Positions 1 through 17,602 are shown, counted from the stretch's first letter. The stretch is DNA of 64,000 nt from Lampris incognitus (GCF_029633865.1 NC_079212.1:102888084-102952083); one strand, 5' to 3'. A program made the numbers and translations. Notes: generated by a model not told the origin, from the letters alone.

Positions 1-138
1 CAGCAGTCACACTTACTGAAAACAAAGTCTCCTTCGGCAAAATGTGCTTACTGACTGATTAAAACTTGCCCTGTGACCGCACTATCTAAATATAAACATA
101 GAGGGTTTGGGGGTTTAAAATCCAATACATTACTGTTT

Positions 139-142
<4 letters not shown>

Positions 143-217
<75 letters not shown>

Positions 218-220
218 CGT
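143..220 (+). repeat. (TG)n microsatellite directly upstream of a c1qc splice acceptor
   Basis: About 33 TG units run into a short CG-rich stretch, then GCTTTAG and the exon at 228. The repeat occupies the place of the polypyrimidine tract. Confidence 0.95.
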
Positions 221-227
221 GCTTTAG

Positions 228-1210
228 ATGTCGGGTGCAAGGAACCTATTATTTTGTGTACCATGCCTCTGCGGAGGAAAAGCTCTGTGTGGTGCTGAAG
301 CTGGAAAATACCATAGTGGCATCATTCTGCGATCATGTGCAAAACCACAACTCAAGACAGGTATTAACTACAGCTCAACACTACATTCTTCAACACAAAG
401 ATGGTCCAGTAAGGTGTACATTACAACACATAAGCTAACGTTGCTATAACCAGATATCTCATTAAATGGAAATCATGTTCCAAAACACTGGATGTGATGC
501 AATTTCTCTTATGATATTGGGTGGTGCACTTATTAAGAGGCTATGTTTAGCTATAAGAACCAACGGGTAAGAGCTGGGGCGGCATGGTGGCGCAGTGATT
601 AGCGTGTTTGTCTTACAGCAATAAGATCCTGGGTTCGAGCCCCGGGGTAGGCCAACCTTGGGGGTCATCCCAGGTCTTCCTCTGTGTGGAGTTTGCAGGT
701 TCTCCCCATGTCTATGTGGGTTTCCTCCTCCCACAGTCAAAAGACATGTAGGTCAGGTGAATCAGCCATACTAAATTGTCCCTGGGTGTGAATGTGTGTG
801 TCGGCCCTGTGATGGACTGGCGACCTGTCCAGGGTGTCTCCCCGCCTGCTGCCCAATGACTGCTGGGATAGGCTCCAGCATCCCACGAACCCAATTGGGT
901 TAAGTGGCTTGGATAAAGGATAGAATGGATGGGTCAGAGCCCATAGTACAGACATTATAAAATCATCATGCTCGTGATTTCTGAAATATAGTGGCATTGA
1001 AAGTATCATGAGCACCAAAATCTAGGCTCTGCAGTGGTTGCATTGATAAATACAAAATGATTCCCTCCCTCCCAGGTGAGCTCAGGCGGGCTGTCTGTCT
1101 ATGTAAGGAGAGACCAGGAGGTTTGGCTGGAAACTGGTGACTACAGGGGAATGACAGGCAAACCAGAAGGATACAGCATCTTTTCTGGATTCCTGATAAA
1201 TGCACACTGA
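228..1210 (+). CDS. c1qc: Complement C1q subunit C-like, last two coding exons (5' part outside window)
   Basis: C1q is the recognition molecule of the classical complement pathway. Its C chain pairs collagen-like stalks with a globular gC1q head and is secreted, mainly by macrophages. Two exons are visible: 228-360, after an AG acceptor directly behind a TG tract, and 1076-1210, ending in TGA. They join in phase (44 codons, then 44 plus stop). The first encodes CRVQGTYYFVYHAS and, further on, SFCDHVQN; the second begins VSSGGLSVYVRRDQEVWL and ends IFSGFLINAH. From memory, mammalian C1qC has YYFVYHAS, an SGG turn, EVWL and VFSGFLLFPD at these places, so C fits better than A or B. The gC1q domain is usually one exon in mammals; here an intron splits it. 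The signal peptide and collagen exons must lie upstream. A c1qb-like gene follows in the same orientation. Confidence 0.82.
576..932 (+). repeat. SINE family A (tRNA-like head), full-length copy
   Basis: The head reads GGCATGGTGGCGCAGTG and, further on, GGGTTCGAGCCCCG, resembling tRNA-type A and B boxes of a Pol III promoter. A body follows that recurs through the window (9.6, 16.4 and 61.3 kb; pieces at 14.3, 17.5 and 21.5 kb). The 3' end reads GGATAGAATGGATGG. The family name is not assigned; the repeat type is common in teleosts. Confidence 0.75.
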
Positions 1211-1283
1211 TGAAGCGCACAGCATACATCCAAAGTGTAACGCAACACTGAAAATGTATTGGTTAAACCTGACCAGCTTCTTC

Positions 1284-1289
1284 AATAAA
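1284..1289 (+). promoter_or_regulatory. Polyadenylation signal for the c1qc-like gene
   Basis: A canonical AATAAA lies 74 bases after the c1qc-like stop codon, a normal 3' UTR distance. Cleavage would be expected about 10-30 bases on. Another AATAAA-type sequence near 1977 is a less likely alternative. Confidence 0.6.
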
Positions 1290-2179
1290 CTTTTCAGTAA
1301 AACAGCTTTTAGTGATGTTTTTTTCCCGAAAGACTGTTCCTACACACTGCAAACCTAAATTTGCTAGTTAACATTAAAAAAAAAAAAGCACCTCCATTAA
1401 AGTGGCTCAGGAGTCTGTGGTTATACTGGGGAACCCCAAGCAACCAAGAATGGACAACTATTTCTGCAGTGGGCAGGTCCCTGATGTAAATGTGCTCAAC
1501 AGTATTCATTTGAAGCTGGAAAATTGTGAAAATGAGTAATGGTACGCAATCATCCCTGGATGAATAAAAGCTAGAATAAATGTTATCATGGCTGTCAGGC
1601 AAACCAGGTAGAAAAAATATCAAAGTCCTTGCTTCACATTTACCAACTAACCTTTTGTGTTTTCATTGCACTGACTTTCATTCCAGCGCATTTCTTTGTG
1701 GTATTACTTCCCTTCAATAGTCAGTAACATGTGTCGTTCTCTCTCTCCAGAAAAACAGTTCGTTTTTAACAATATACTGAGACAGGGAAGGGCTATCTTT
1801 ACTTCATACTGACTGACACATTCTGAAAAATATTTTAGTTTGAAAGCAATGAGGCTTATTTTCTTGTTTCTAGTGTGTTATGTGTAGTTATCAGTCTGCT
1901 GGAATGTGGCACCAAACCTAATGCACGCTGTTAGCTTAAACATCAATAACCTGTATGAGAATGGCTGTGTAAAATCAAATAAACTATGATTCAAGCACTT
2001 GTCTTCGATTCCTCTTGTTGTTTGAAAACAGGCCAGATCAATAATTGCTTTATCTTATGCTTTATCACTGTTCTATATAGGACAATATGGCTAGTGTTAT
2101 GGAGTTAACTATTTAAACCTTGTACTGTAAATACTCTTCCATACTCTACCTTCCCCAGATCTGTCTAGTTGCACATCTA

Positions 2180-2525
2180 TCAGGAATCAGGAACACTTTA
2201 TTTGTCATTTCACTTCATGTAATTGTGTACACGAAATGAAATGAAATATCATTTCCCCCAGCCCACAGCAGCGCAACACAAAGACAAAAACATATATCCA
2301 AAAACTACAAGAACACATATATCCAAACTAGAACACATACGTATATCCAAACTAGAACACATACATCCAAACTAAGAACACATATCCAAACAAAGAACAC
2401 ATATATCCAAACTAAACATATGTATGTATGTATATGTATGTGTGTGTGTGTGTGTGTGTGTGTATATCCAAAATAAACACATATATCCAAACTAAGCAAC
2501 AAAAAATGACTGTCCAAGAGAACGA
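2180..2525. repeat. LINE-tail fragment followed by an AT-rich minisatellite
   Basis: A piece with the motif GAACACTTTATTTGTCATTT, typical of teleost retroposon 3' ends, runs to about 2285. It is followed by roughly 20-25 bp irregular units built on ATATCCAAACTAGAACACAT, with an embedded TG run at 2439-2463. No coding sense is seen. The open frame across this stretch is repeat-driven. Confidence 0.6.
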
Positions 2526-2827
2526 ACACCAGCCAGGATGACTGTTGGAACTGCTGGTCTGCATGGGCTAGCAGTTAGCTTAGCCTGCCCCGCTTCCGCA
2601 TCCTGTCAGATCGCCCTCGGTGTTTCCTGTCAGGCACAGCTCCGGGCAGGGCCGTGGTCCCTGGGCCCACAGGATACATCAGACCAGGCTACCCCAGCTG
2701 ATCCAACACCAGCTCTCCCAGCCAGACACCCTCAACACACTTGCCCACACTCCACATGACGACGCCAAAAACACAGTCAACACTAGGCGAGGCCGCCGCC
2801 AGACCTCCCTCGGTGTTATTGGTTAAT

Positions 2828-3110
2828 CATGAGTAAATGGTAAATGGACTGCATTTATATAGCACTTTTCTAGTCTACTGACCACTCAAAGTGCTTTACA
2901 GTGTATGCCTCACATTCACCCATTCACACACACATTCATACACTGATGGAAGAGTAGCATGCAAGGCATCAACTTGCTCATCAGGAGCAGTTAGGGGTTC
3001 AGTGTCTTGCTCAAAGACACTTCCACATGCTCTCTGGAGGAGCTGGGGATCCAACCAGTGACCTTCCAATTACTAGATGACCCGCTCAATCTCTTGAGCC
3101 ATGCCACCCC
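2828..3110 (-). repeat. SINE family C (tRNA-derived), copy 1
   Basis: Read on the minus strand, the head contains GGCATGGCTCAAGAGATTG and, further in, CACTGGTTGGATCCCCAGC, corresponding to A- and B-box regions of a tRNA-derived promoter. The opposite end is the shared tail AAAAGTGCTATATAAATG. A second copy lies at 48.14-48.42 kb. Confidence 0.7.
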
Positions 3111-4690
3111 GAGTGAGTGAATTCTTTGCATAAAACACGGACTCTGCAGATATTTCTGTTTTGTGGGAGCATTTTTTCATATTCCATAAAGAAGAGACAT
3201 TATACTTCCCATATTCCTCTTGTAAAATCAGCATTTTATATCTTCTGTGTATCACATGAGTGAACCAACACTGGACATTTTCTGAATCTTGCTTGTCTAT
3301 TACAAGAGATTGTGATATCAGAGAATGTAACACCAGAAACTGGATAGCCATGAGTCCCACATGTGATGCCATTGAGATGTAAAATCTATTTCTGAACCAT
3401 TCTGTCCAAACAAAAGCAGGGCAGTATTGTGAAAAAGGGAAAATGTGCTTTTTGGCAGTGGATTTTCTACCCAATGTCCTCTGCCACCTTCACAGTAAAG
3501 CTGGTTGAAGGTGCTCTTAGTGCTCATACGGCCTCCTTTGTGTTCCCTGGATGTTGGGTTTAAATATGTATTTGTGTCAAGGTGTATGAGCAGGATGAAG
3601 CAGGTTACCTCCTGCATCCTAAAACCCCATTAGGAACTATTGAAACCTCCGGCACAAGAAGAAACTATCTGCTCAGAACTTCACTATGACTGAACAGCAA
3701 AGCTTTAAAAGCAAGTGTGATTTTTAAATGTAAGAGCAGAGAATCACACAAGATTTCACAGATCATATGTAACTCTTTAGACTTGTACAAGAAATGCAGG
3801 TAAGCACAGGGGACCACTCTGTGTCAAGTTTCAGGTACTCTGTTGGATAGACAAACTCAGAAACAAGCATTCTGATCATGCACACCATTTTCTAAACAGA
3901 ACATACACGTACATCATCAGCAGCCTGGCACTCAGTCTAAATTTGCTTTTCAGAGGCAGAAATACAAACACTCACAAATACATAAATAGAGACAGACATA
4001 TCATCCATTCATTCATTCATTCATTCATTCAGTCAATCATTCATTCAATCAGTCAATCAATCAATCTCTATTGTCTGACTTATTTATTTTGCTATCATAG
4101 AAAATGATAAATACTGACAGTTTGCACGCACAAAACACTTTACAACTAGGTAAAAATCCAAATGAGTAAGCCACATTTAGGAAAGACAGGGTCAGTCTCT
4201 CTCAACAGACTGGATCACTTGATATTTTAATGTTGAAATAGTGCTGAAAACCCACTATTTTGTGTGCAGACACACACTCACACAAACACATACCCAATGC
4301 TGGATAATGTTCCAGAATGCTGCTTGAAAAAAAGCAGAATCGATGTTAAGTCAGCATTTTACTGAATTGAAAACCGTAACTATTTCTCACTGAGGGATTT
4401 TACTTCCTCCCAGTTCCCATGGATAAACCAGATTGAGGGCCTGTAGTAGAGAATAATGACAACAAATTAAATAATAATAATAATAATAATAATAATACAT
4501 TCATTCATTCATTCATTTGTTCAATTATTGTCTACTCCTGATTTATTCAATTCAGAGTTGTTAGGGGGTTGGAGACTATTACAGCAGACATTTGTTGAAA
4601 GACCAATCACCACTCCAACTCACAGCTGACACACACACTCCCATACATAACTATGGGCAATTTAGTATCTTAAAATGTGCTCACAGTAGT
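3111..4690. other. Non-coding stretch with short simple repeats
   Basis: No exon-like frame is supported here. There are TCAT/CAAT simple repeats near 4000-4065 and 4495-4520, an AAT run near 4472-4497, and a weak SINE-A relic near 4560-4670. The ORFs over 3073-3617 show no recognisable domain and no repeat-protein match that I can support. Confidence 0.5.
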
Positions 4691-4694
4691 GGAG

Positions 4695-4935
4695 CCTACT
4701 ACTACTACTACTAGTACTACTACTACTACTATTACTATTGCTGCTACTACTACAACTACTACTACTACCACTACTATTACTATTACTACTATTACAACAA
4801 CAACCACTACCACTACGACAACTACTACTACCATTACTACAACAACTACTGCTACTACTACTACTACTACAAATACTACTACTACTACTACTACCTACTA
4901 TTAAAACTACCTACTACTACTACTACTACTACTAT
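4695..4935 (+). repeat. (ACT)n trinucleotide repeat, imperfect
   Basis: About 240 bases of ACT/ATT/ACA triplets translate to poly-Thr or poly-Leu. This is simple repeat, not protein. Confidence 0.95.
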
Positions 4936-5468
4936 GTTGGTGCAACAGGGTTATCAAATCAGTCTCATAAAATCAGTCATTAATAATTAATTTTGGTGTT
5001 TAATATTTTATGATTAAACTACTAAATTGGTGGAATATTCAAATCAGTCTCAATGAATCACTCTCATAAAATCATTAACCATCAATTTCAATTGTCCAAT
5101 ATTTATAATTGAACCATTTAAATTGATGGAATAATCATTATCACTCCAATTGGAGTACTTTACTTGGCAGAGGATGGCTTCAGTAAATACTATCTCAAAA
5201 CAGGCAGGACAAACACTTCCATGAAAACAATCTATTAGAATAAACAATCAAGGGGAAATCAACTAATGCTAATCAACACTAAACTAATACTAATCACATA
5301 CATTCAATAACAAGCAGCAATGTAATGATCAAGGCAAGAGGGTGATATGAGGTAGTGAGGCTATGTGAATAGTGTGTAGTGTGTGTGCGTGCGTGCGTGC
5401 GTGCGCGCGCGCGCGCGTGTGCATTGCCGCACGTGGCAAGGAAATGGCACTAAAATAACAAGGGTAGG

Positions 5469-7260
5469 TAGATCAGCTAGCCTCTGCTAATATCGTGCAG
5501 ACTGACCTACGATCAGCAAGTGCCATGAAACTGTGCCCATCCACTGTTATATGTGACTTCAGTCTTCCAACTAAAAATCGGATTTTTGAACTTATTACTA
5601 TGTCCAGCACATCCACATGTCACCTGGATCCAATTCCAACAACCCTAGTTAAAACATGTCTGCCCTTTATTATCTCTCTGATAATCTCCATCATCAACTC
5701 CTGTCCACTGGTACAATTCCCCCTTCATGGAAAGTTGCCATAATCAGACCAACCCTGTATAAACCTGATTTAGATTCTAATTACCAAAACAGCTACTGGC
5801 CTATTTCCAATTTACCATTCATTTCCCAAATCCTTGAGAGGGTATTTGTAGCTCAACTCCAGATCCACCATGACAACAATAATCTCTTTGAACAATTCCA
5901 ATCTGGCTTTCACCCTAAACATAGCACAGAAACAGCCTTGGTTAAGATCACTAATAACCTCCTTCATTCAGCTGACTCTGGTCTACTCTCTATCTTCATC
6001 CTCCTTGACCCCACCTCAGCCTTTGATACTATACCCCATCAGTTCCTCATGGATCATCTGGCTAGCATTGGATTTGGGGTCACTGTGTATCAGTGGTTTG
6101 CTTCCTACCTTACAGACAGGACACATTTTGTACAAATTCGGGAATTACCAGTCAGAAAGTTTGATAGTTTCACATTGAGTTCCACAGGGTTCAGTGTTGG
6201 GGCCACTCCTGTTTATTATTTACCTCCTCCCTCTTGGCAACATCTTCTGGCACTATGGTATCAATTTCCACCATTATGCTGATGATACACAGCTTTATGT
6301 GTCCATTAAGCCCACTTCCACTTTCCCCTTCAGTACCCTCACTGCTTGTCTCCATGATACAGATATGGATGACTAACAGATCTACACTCTAAAAAACTAA
6401 TATTTGCTCACTCCCTATTGCTGGATCCACCATACATGTCTCCTCACAGGCTAAGAAAAGCCTTGGTGTTATCCTCAATAGTACTCCTTCCTTTTCCAAT
6501 CATATAAACAATGTCTCCCAGATTGTCTTTTTCCATCTGCAAAATATCTCCAGACTATGCCCTGCTTTATCACAACACTCCATGGAAGTCTTAGTCAATG
6601 CTTTGGCCACATCATGTATTGACTTCTGCAATGCAATCCTGGCAGGCATCCCCAACAAACTTATTCACTGACTTCAATTCATCCAGTATGCTGCAGCACA
6701 GAATATCACACATTCAAATTCTACTGAACATGTCTCTCCCCTGCTGATTCAATTACACTAGCTTCCTGTGTCACAGCAGATTAACTTTAGAATTTTAATA
6801 TCAACATCCAAGGCCCTTCATAATCTATCCCCTGTTTATCTCACAGACCTTCTTCAGACTTAAACACCATCTCACTCCCAATGGTCTTCAACAGCAGGTC
6901 TATTGGCACTATCACCCATCAACCTCAGCACAATGGGTGCCAGGGCTTTCTCCTGTGCTGCACCCAAACTCTGGAACTCCATTCCCCATCACATCTGCTT
7001 ACTGGATTCCATTACAGAATTCAAAACGGCCCTTACAACCCAGCTTTTTAAACTAGCTTACTCACTTTGACAGCATTAACTGCAGCATCTTAATCTTGTT
7101 TTACATCCTTGTTGAAGCATGCTCTATTGCTTATTGTATGTTTTACTGTTGATTGCACTCATGTTTTTTTACTGCTTTGCTGTTTATTGTATTTGATGTA
7201 AGGTGACCTTGAGTGTCATATAAGGCAGCTTAACCTAACCTTAACCTTAACCTTAACCCT
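5469..7260 (+). mobile_element. L2-type non-LTR retrotransposon (LINE), 5'-truncated, copy 1
   Basis: The frames encode reverse-transcriptase landmarks of the L2 group: SGFHPKHSTETALVKITNN, then a LLDPTSAFDTIPHQFLMDHL block, YQWFASYLTDRTHFVQI, and in a shifted frame [17 protein letters not shown] followed by HYADDTQLY, the catalytic YADD box. Coding continues as relics to about 7070, and the element ends in a TTAACC-like run and an ACT microsatellite. At least one frameshift and several stops separate the frames, so it is inactive. The endonuclease half is missing. Copy 2 at 21.8-24.8 kb is a close relative. Confidence 0.88.
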
Positions 7261-7289
7261 AACCCTATTAATAAAAAAATAAAATGCAT

Positions 7290-7290
<1 letters not shown>

Positions 7291-7338
<48 letters not shown>
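7291..7338 (+). repeat. (TAC)n microsatellite behind the L2 3' end
   Basis: About 16 triplets follow the LINE tail, a usual position for a LINE-seeded simple repeat. Confidence 0.9.
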
Positions 7339-7339
7339 G

Positions 7340-8820
7340 TGTTCATATAACTTTGGAGAGAATGGGCATTTCAGTCTGTGGGGTAAAACTGTAGAACAGT
7401 CTGAACATGGAACTCAAACAAAGTACAAACATTACACAGTTAAAGAAGAAGTACAAAGGACTGATTATCAAGATATATAGGGATGATGAATAGTTGTGTT
7501 AACTGTCTTTTATTTATCTCTAAACATTTCTTACTACATTTTTTTCATTTGTCTTTCTATGACACCGAGTGGATATTTCGATTGTACGTAGCATTGAGAT
7601 CTGTTTCTCTTTTTCTTTATCCCGTGTTTTGATGGGGTTTTTTTCTCCTTTATCTTCTATTGTTTGCAGTAGTTCAGATTGCATTGTGCAGTACAACTTG
7701 CATAGAATGTAAATGATACAGTACAGTGGGAATTGAGTTAATAATGTATAGCAGCTGAATTAACTTAAGAGTAGGTGAGAAGGGATAGGAAAAAAATAAG
7801 TTTATACTTCCTCCTACTCCTTTTCCAACATGTAACAAATAATCTGATGCATAGGGAGATTTGTTCGCTGATTTTGATGTGTGGATTTGTTGATCACTTC
7901 AGACTACTGTCAATGGCTTATCTGTATGTAATATCCTGCTTATTTACATGGTCAAAATAAATCATAATTCATTCATTCATTCATACTAATACTACTACTG
8001 CTATCATAACTATTACTAATATTAATGCTGCTATCATTACAACAAAAGAGCATGAGATGAGACTGAGATAAATGGTAAGAACTGTAGCAATCGTAATAAA
8101 AGAAATCATATAGACAGAAAACACATAAAAGCAAATCTATAGAAATAAGATAAGCCTTAAACCTCAAGTGGAGCCATAAGAATAGGTGCTATGATGACAG
8201 TTTTTGGTTCTTGACCTGAAGATTTAAGGCCGGAAACTAAAAATTACCATCACACCACAATGCTTATGAAAAGTCTTGAGGAATCAGGGAAAACACACCG
8301 AAGGATGAAGACACAAAGACTAAATTATAATACTGAAAAGAACACAGCACTGCTGTTCCTCATTCAGGGGGAAAAAAGGGAAACAATTTTTTATGGGAAA
8401 AAAATTATTTTCATAAGGTGCACTTTCTGATGCTTTATCATCACTTTCCCAGCCTTGCATGCCTGCCTGCCTCATCAGATTTTGTTTCATTTCCTCTGTT
8501 TGCTGTTTATTTTTATAACCTTTCTTGAACTACTGCTTCATCAGGAGAATGGGAGAGGTAGTGAATGGCAAGATGGATGGGAGAGAGACAGAGGATGCCC
8601 TTCATGGTCCACCTTTGACCCTAGAGCACAAGGTACCTGGGGTTAATGGCTCAAGAGTAACATAGAGCTCACTTGATTTTATTAGATTTAAAAAATGAAT
8701 CAAAACTGCTCTCAGAACTACTCACATTAAGTGCGCAAGTAGCAGTTCATTGTCTTGCTTAAGGAAATGCTTATTATAATAAACGCCTTTATTTTCTCAT
8801 TGTCTAGTCCCTCTTAATAT
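7340..8820. other. No gene seen
   Basis: This is AT-rich sequence with short open frames only. A GAATCAT/ATTCATTCATTC simple tail sits at 7962-7983. None of the frames shows splice-consistent protein similarity that I recognise. Confidence 0.5.
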
Positions 8821-8824
8821 AATG

Positions 8825-9115
8825 CAGGGTTGAGGGAGGGGGGGGGTTGGAGTCTATGCATCTATTCCAGCATGCAATGGGCATAAAGCAGAGAGATGGT
8901 CCGTCACAGATCACAAGTCCCATTCACACCACTCACACCACTCACACGTATTCAGAAGCTCCTACAGTAACCTAACATGAATGTCTTTTGACCATGAGAG
9001 GAAACCATAGTAGGTACAAAGTCCACAGAAACACAAAGAGAACATTTAACGCTGCATGACAACCACTGACGCTCTCGCTCTGAGGTCGCTGTTCTGACCC
9101 CTACGCCACTGTGCT
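8825..9115 (-). repeat. Old, degraded copy of SINE family A
   Basis: Diverged blocks of the SINE-A body can be followed in order on the minus strand, for example the matches to the ACATGAATGTCTTTTGACC and GAGGTCGCTGTTCTGACCCC regions. Divergence is much higher than in the 16.4- or 61.3-kb copies. Confidence 0.5.
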
Positions 9116-9599
9116 GTCACCGCAAAACGAACTTTGACCCATAACAACACCAACATTGAAAGCAACAAAGCAAGGAAGTCAAGGGTCCGGGCCAGCACCC
9201 AGACAAAAATGCGGTGGGTAAAATAAGAAACAGTGAATGAGACGGTATGGTGGCTGTTGAAAAGACCTGGCTGCAGAACAGTCTGTCCAACTGCTAAGCC
9301 AAAAAAAAAAAACCAGAGACAGCTTTTCAGATGGTGTTTGAAGACCAGCTTCATTAAATCTCATCAATCTCTATCCCCATAGTTTGAAAAACAGTGTCTT
9401 TGATCTGATGAACTAAGCTCGGAGGGTCTTATACCCAAAAGGTAGATGAAATTAATGCCAGATTTTAAATCAAGCCAGATCGGGTCAGATTGAACTTTAA
9501 GATCCTCGTTGGGAAAGCAGCAGAGAATTGATATAAACCAAATAGTCTTCTTCCATTATAACCTTCTTGATTTTGACTTTTTTTTTATTTTGAGAAACT

Positions 9600-9950
9600 T
9601 TATTGATCACCCATTGGGAAATTACGCTCTACATTTAACCAATCCTAGCTGTGTAGCTAGGAGCACTGGGCAGCCGCTGTGCAGCACCTGGGGACCAACT
9701 CCAGTTCGTCTTGCCATGCCTCGATCAGGGGCACAGACAGAAGTGTAAACCCTAACATGCATGTCTTTTTGATGGTTGGGGAAACTTGAGCACCCGGGAG
9801 AAAATCCACCACAGACATGGGGAGAACATGCAAACTCCACACAGAGGACGACCTGGGATGACCCCCAAGGTTGGACAACCCCGGAGTTTGAGCCCAGGAC
9901 CTTCTTGCTGTGAGGCAACAGCGCTAACCACTAGGCCACCGTGCCGCCCA
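9600..9950 (-). repeat. SINE family A copy fused to a second repeat segment
   Basis: Positions 9752-9950 match the SINE-A head and body on the minus strand, ending at GTGCCGCC. The adjoining 9600-9751 part (motif GGCAGCCGCTGTGCAGCACC) is not in the other A copies and may be a longer family variant. Confidence 0.6.
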
Positions 9951-10684
9951 TTCTTGTTGTTTTGTTATGTTTATATGTGCCTTGGAACTACTTTTTTTTA
10001 ACTTTTAGCTCTTTTGTTCATTTGGTTTTCATGGAAAGAGCAATGAAGAAAATCTATAATAGTAATAATGGTGATGATGATAAGACAGACCCCCCCCCCA
10101 AAAAAAAACAAACAAAAACAACCCCACAAACAAACCAAGTATAAATAAAACTGGCCTTCTCTTCCGCCAGCTGTTCGCAATATGTAGGAACACATTTAGA
10201 GAAATGTGCAAATACGGTGTGCATACGTTAGCTGTTCACATTGCAAAGTATGAATAGTAATCTGAGTTTTCACTTGACAGATTGCAAATTAGTCTCTTCT
10301 TATTCTTATAAAACCAGCCCGGTTTTCTCCAGGTCAGCGGCACCCTGAAATACATTATGTGATGTTCATAGACTTCCTAAGACTGAACAATTATATCACC
10401 CTGAAAATTTCCTCCTGGACTAAACTGACACACTCGCCCTTGGCTCAAGGGAAACCAAACTCGAGTTAACGTTGTGCAGATCCTTTTCACTACCTTTAAA
10501 TGAATTCATCTGCAACATAAATCACATTGGGTGTTTTCAACTGTAGCGGCAATGAGAGCCCGCTTGAATTTACAGCGGGAAGGAAATGTAAAGGGACAGT
10601 CTTTCTAAACTCCTAAAAGTTTGTGTACCTTTTGTTACAATGAGCGTCGACAATCTCAGAAACAGGGCGAGGAGGCACTTGCTG

Positions 10685-10694
10685 TTTCACTTCC
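10685..10694 (-). promoter_or_regulatory. Likely PU.1-IRF composite element (EICE) upstream of c1qb
   Basis: On the minus strand this reads GGAAGTGAAA, an exact match to the ETS-IRF composite consensus GGAAnnGAAA. It sits inside GAAAAGAGGAAGTGAAAC, which also fits an ISRE-like spacing of GAAA boxes. It lies about 200 bases upstream of the proposed first coding exon of c1qb. C1q genes are known macrophage genes driven by PU.1 and IRF8, so position and motif fit. Binding is inferred, not shown. Confidence 0.5.
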
Positions 10695-10888
10695 TCTTTT
10701 CACTCTTCTGCTGCTCACACTGCTCTGCTATTCCCCCCAGTGAAGACCGCTCCTTGCTCTCCTTTCATCAGACCATCACTATTTCCTCTCGAAAGTCCAC
10801 AAGGAGACAGACCACCGTGACGGGAAGCTACTAACAGCACCCTGACACCCAGCAGGCATTAAAGGCAGAGAGACGTTGGCTACTGCAG

Positions 10889-15724
<4,836 letters not shown>

Positions 15725-16173
15725 AGAGGCTGGTCAGACCAGGTTAGAGGATGGATATTTTGTTTGTGTATAGCTACCGTGTGTCTTATTTGAACAACCT
15801 GACGTGCAACAAAATGCCTTGATCCCTCTGTACTCAATGCTTTGTTTTCCAGACTCCATTTATTGCCAAAGAAATAACCGCCAGTCAGATGAGATGATGA
15901 AATGAATGTCTGGGAAAGTGGCCCATCCTAAAACTGAGGGGTCAGTGGTCTACTTCCTCTGAAATGGATGGACTTCAACTGGAAATGCATTTAAGATATT
16001 TCAAAGTTTAAAGTTTGATCAAGGTGTGAGATGCTGGGGAGGGGGGGGGGGGTCTTCCACTGTCTACCATGAAAACAAGGCTGTTTTGGGAATCACCGTC
16101 TCTTTGAAGATCAGGCCATCTTCTGTCACAACACAACTTAAAAAAATAACTTTTCAAGTTTGCTTTTTTCTCC

Positions 16174-16179
16174 AATAAA
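16174..16179 (+). promoter_or_regulatory. Polyadenylation signal for c1qb
   Basis: AATAAA lies about 450 bases after the c1qb stop, the first clean hexamer downstream. The 3' UTR from 15725 has no other gene. Confidence 0.55.
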
Positions 16180-16406
16180 ATACTGCTTCTAATTTGATTC
16201 ATACTATGTTTATAAGATGTCTTTCTACTGTGAGTGCAGTGATTTCTCATGTACAATTAACTGCACGATGTTACCACAATGAAACACAGTCAAAATCCAT
16301 TTTAGAGGCTAAATAACACATTCTTTTATTTTTTAATCACCATGCACAGCATTGGAAGTCATAGTAAGCTAGGGAAGCTGGGGGTGCACAGCACAAGAAC
16401 TAACAA

Positions 16407-16889
<483 letters not shown>

Positions 16890-16933
16890 TAACAAACATG
16901 ATGCCGTAAAATACTTAAAAACCAGCACAAGGG

Positions 16934-17370
16934 AGGCGTCCGGGTAGCGTAGCAGTGTATTCAGTTGCCTACCAACACAGGGCTCGCCGGTTCGAATCCC
17001 CGCTTTACCTCCAGCTTGTGTCCGACAGACACGACAGGACGTGTCTGCGGGTGGGAAGCTGGATGTGGGTATGTGTCCTGGGCACTGCACTAGTGCCTCC
17101 ACTGGTCAGTCGGGGCACCTGATCGGGGGGGACTGGGGGGAATAGCGTGATCCTCCCATGTGTTACGTCCCCCTGGCAAAACTCCTCACTGTCAGGTGAA
17201 AAGAAGCGGTTGGCGACTCCACATGTATCAGAGGGGGCATGTGGTAGTCTGCAGCCCTCCCCAGATCGGCAGAGGGGGTGGAGCAGCGACCTGGATGGCT
17301 CAGAAGAGTGGGGGTAATTGGCCGGATACAATTGGGGAGAAAAGCGGGGGGAAATCGAGAAGAAAAAAAA
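16934..17370 (+). repeat. SINE family B (tRNA-derived), full-length copy
   Basis: The head GTCCGGGTAGCGTAGCAGTG and the perfect B box GGTTCGAATCC are well preserved, and the tail is CAATTGGGGAGAAAAG. It begins only about 45 bases after the SINE-A copy on the opposite strand. Confidence 0.85.
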
Positions 17371-17464
17371 TCAGCACAAAATGGATTAACAGCTAGCTAG
17401 TCTAGCACCACCATAGTGATTTGGTCTAAGTATGTTAGTACTGCGAAAATATGGTCACTATCTT

Positions 17465-17602
17465 TGCACATCCATCCATCCGTCCATTATCCAAACCACT
17501 TATCCTGCTCTCAGGGTCGCGGGCATGCTGGAGCCTATCCCAGCAGTCACTGGGCGGCCGGCGGGGAGACACCCTGAACAGGCCGCCAGGCCATCACCTA
17601 TG
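17465..17602 (-). repeat. SINE family A, 3'-end fragment
   Basis: Minus-strand match to the last roughly 135 bases of the family (GGATAATGGACGGATGG, CTGGGATAGGCTCCAGC). The break at 17602 is abrupt. Confidence 0.75.

Noticed and set aside
3073-3617. Minus-strand frames of 99-133 codons
   Set aside because: No similarity that I can name; the first overlaps the SINE-C head and neither has exon-like borders in phase with a neighbour.
4677-4983. Poly-Thr / poly-Leu frames
   Set aside because: Translation of an ACT trinucleotide repeat.
16960-17005. Apparent tRNA gene (good A and B boxes)
   Set aside because: The boxes belong to SINE-B heads that recur many times; no cloverleaf with a paired acceptor stem can be drawn.
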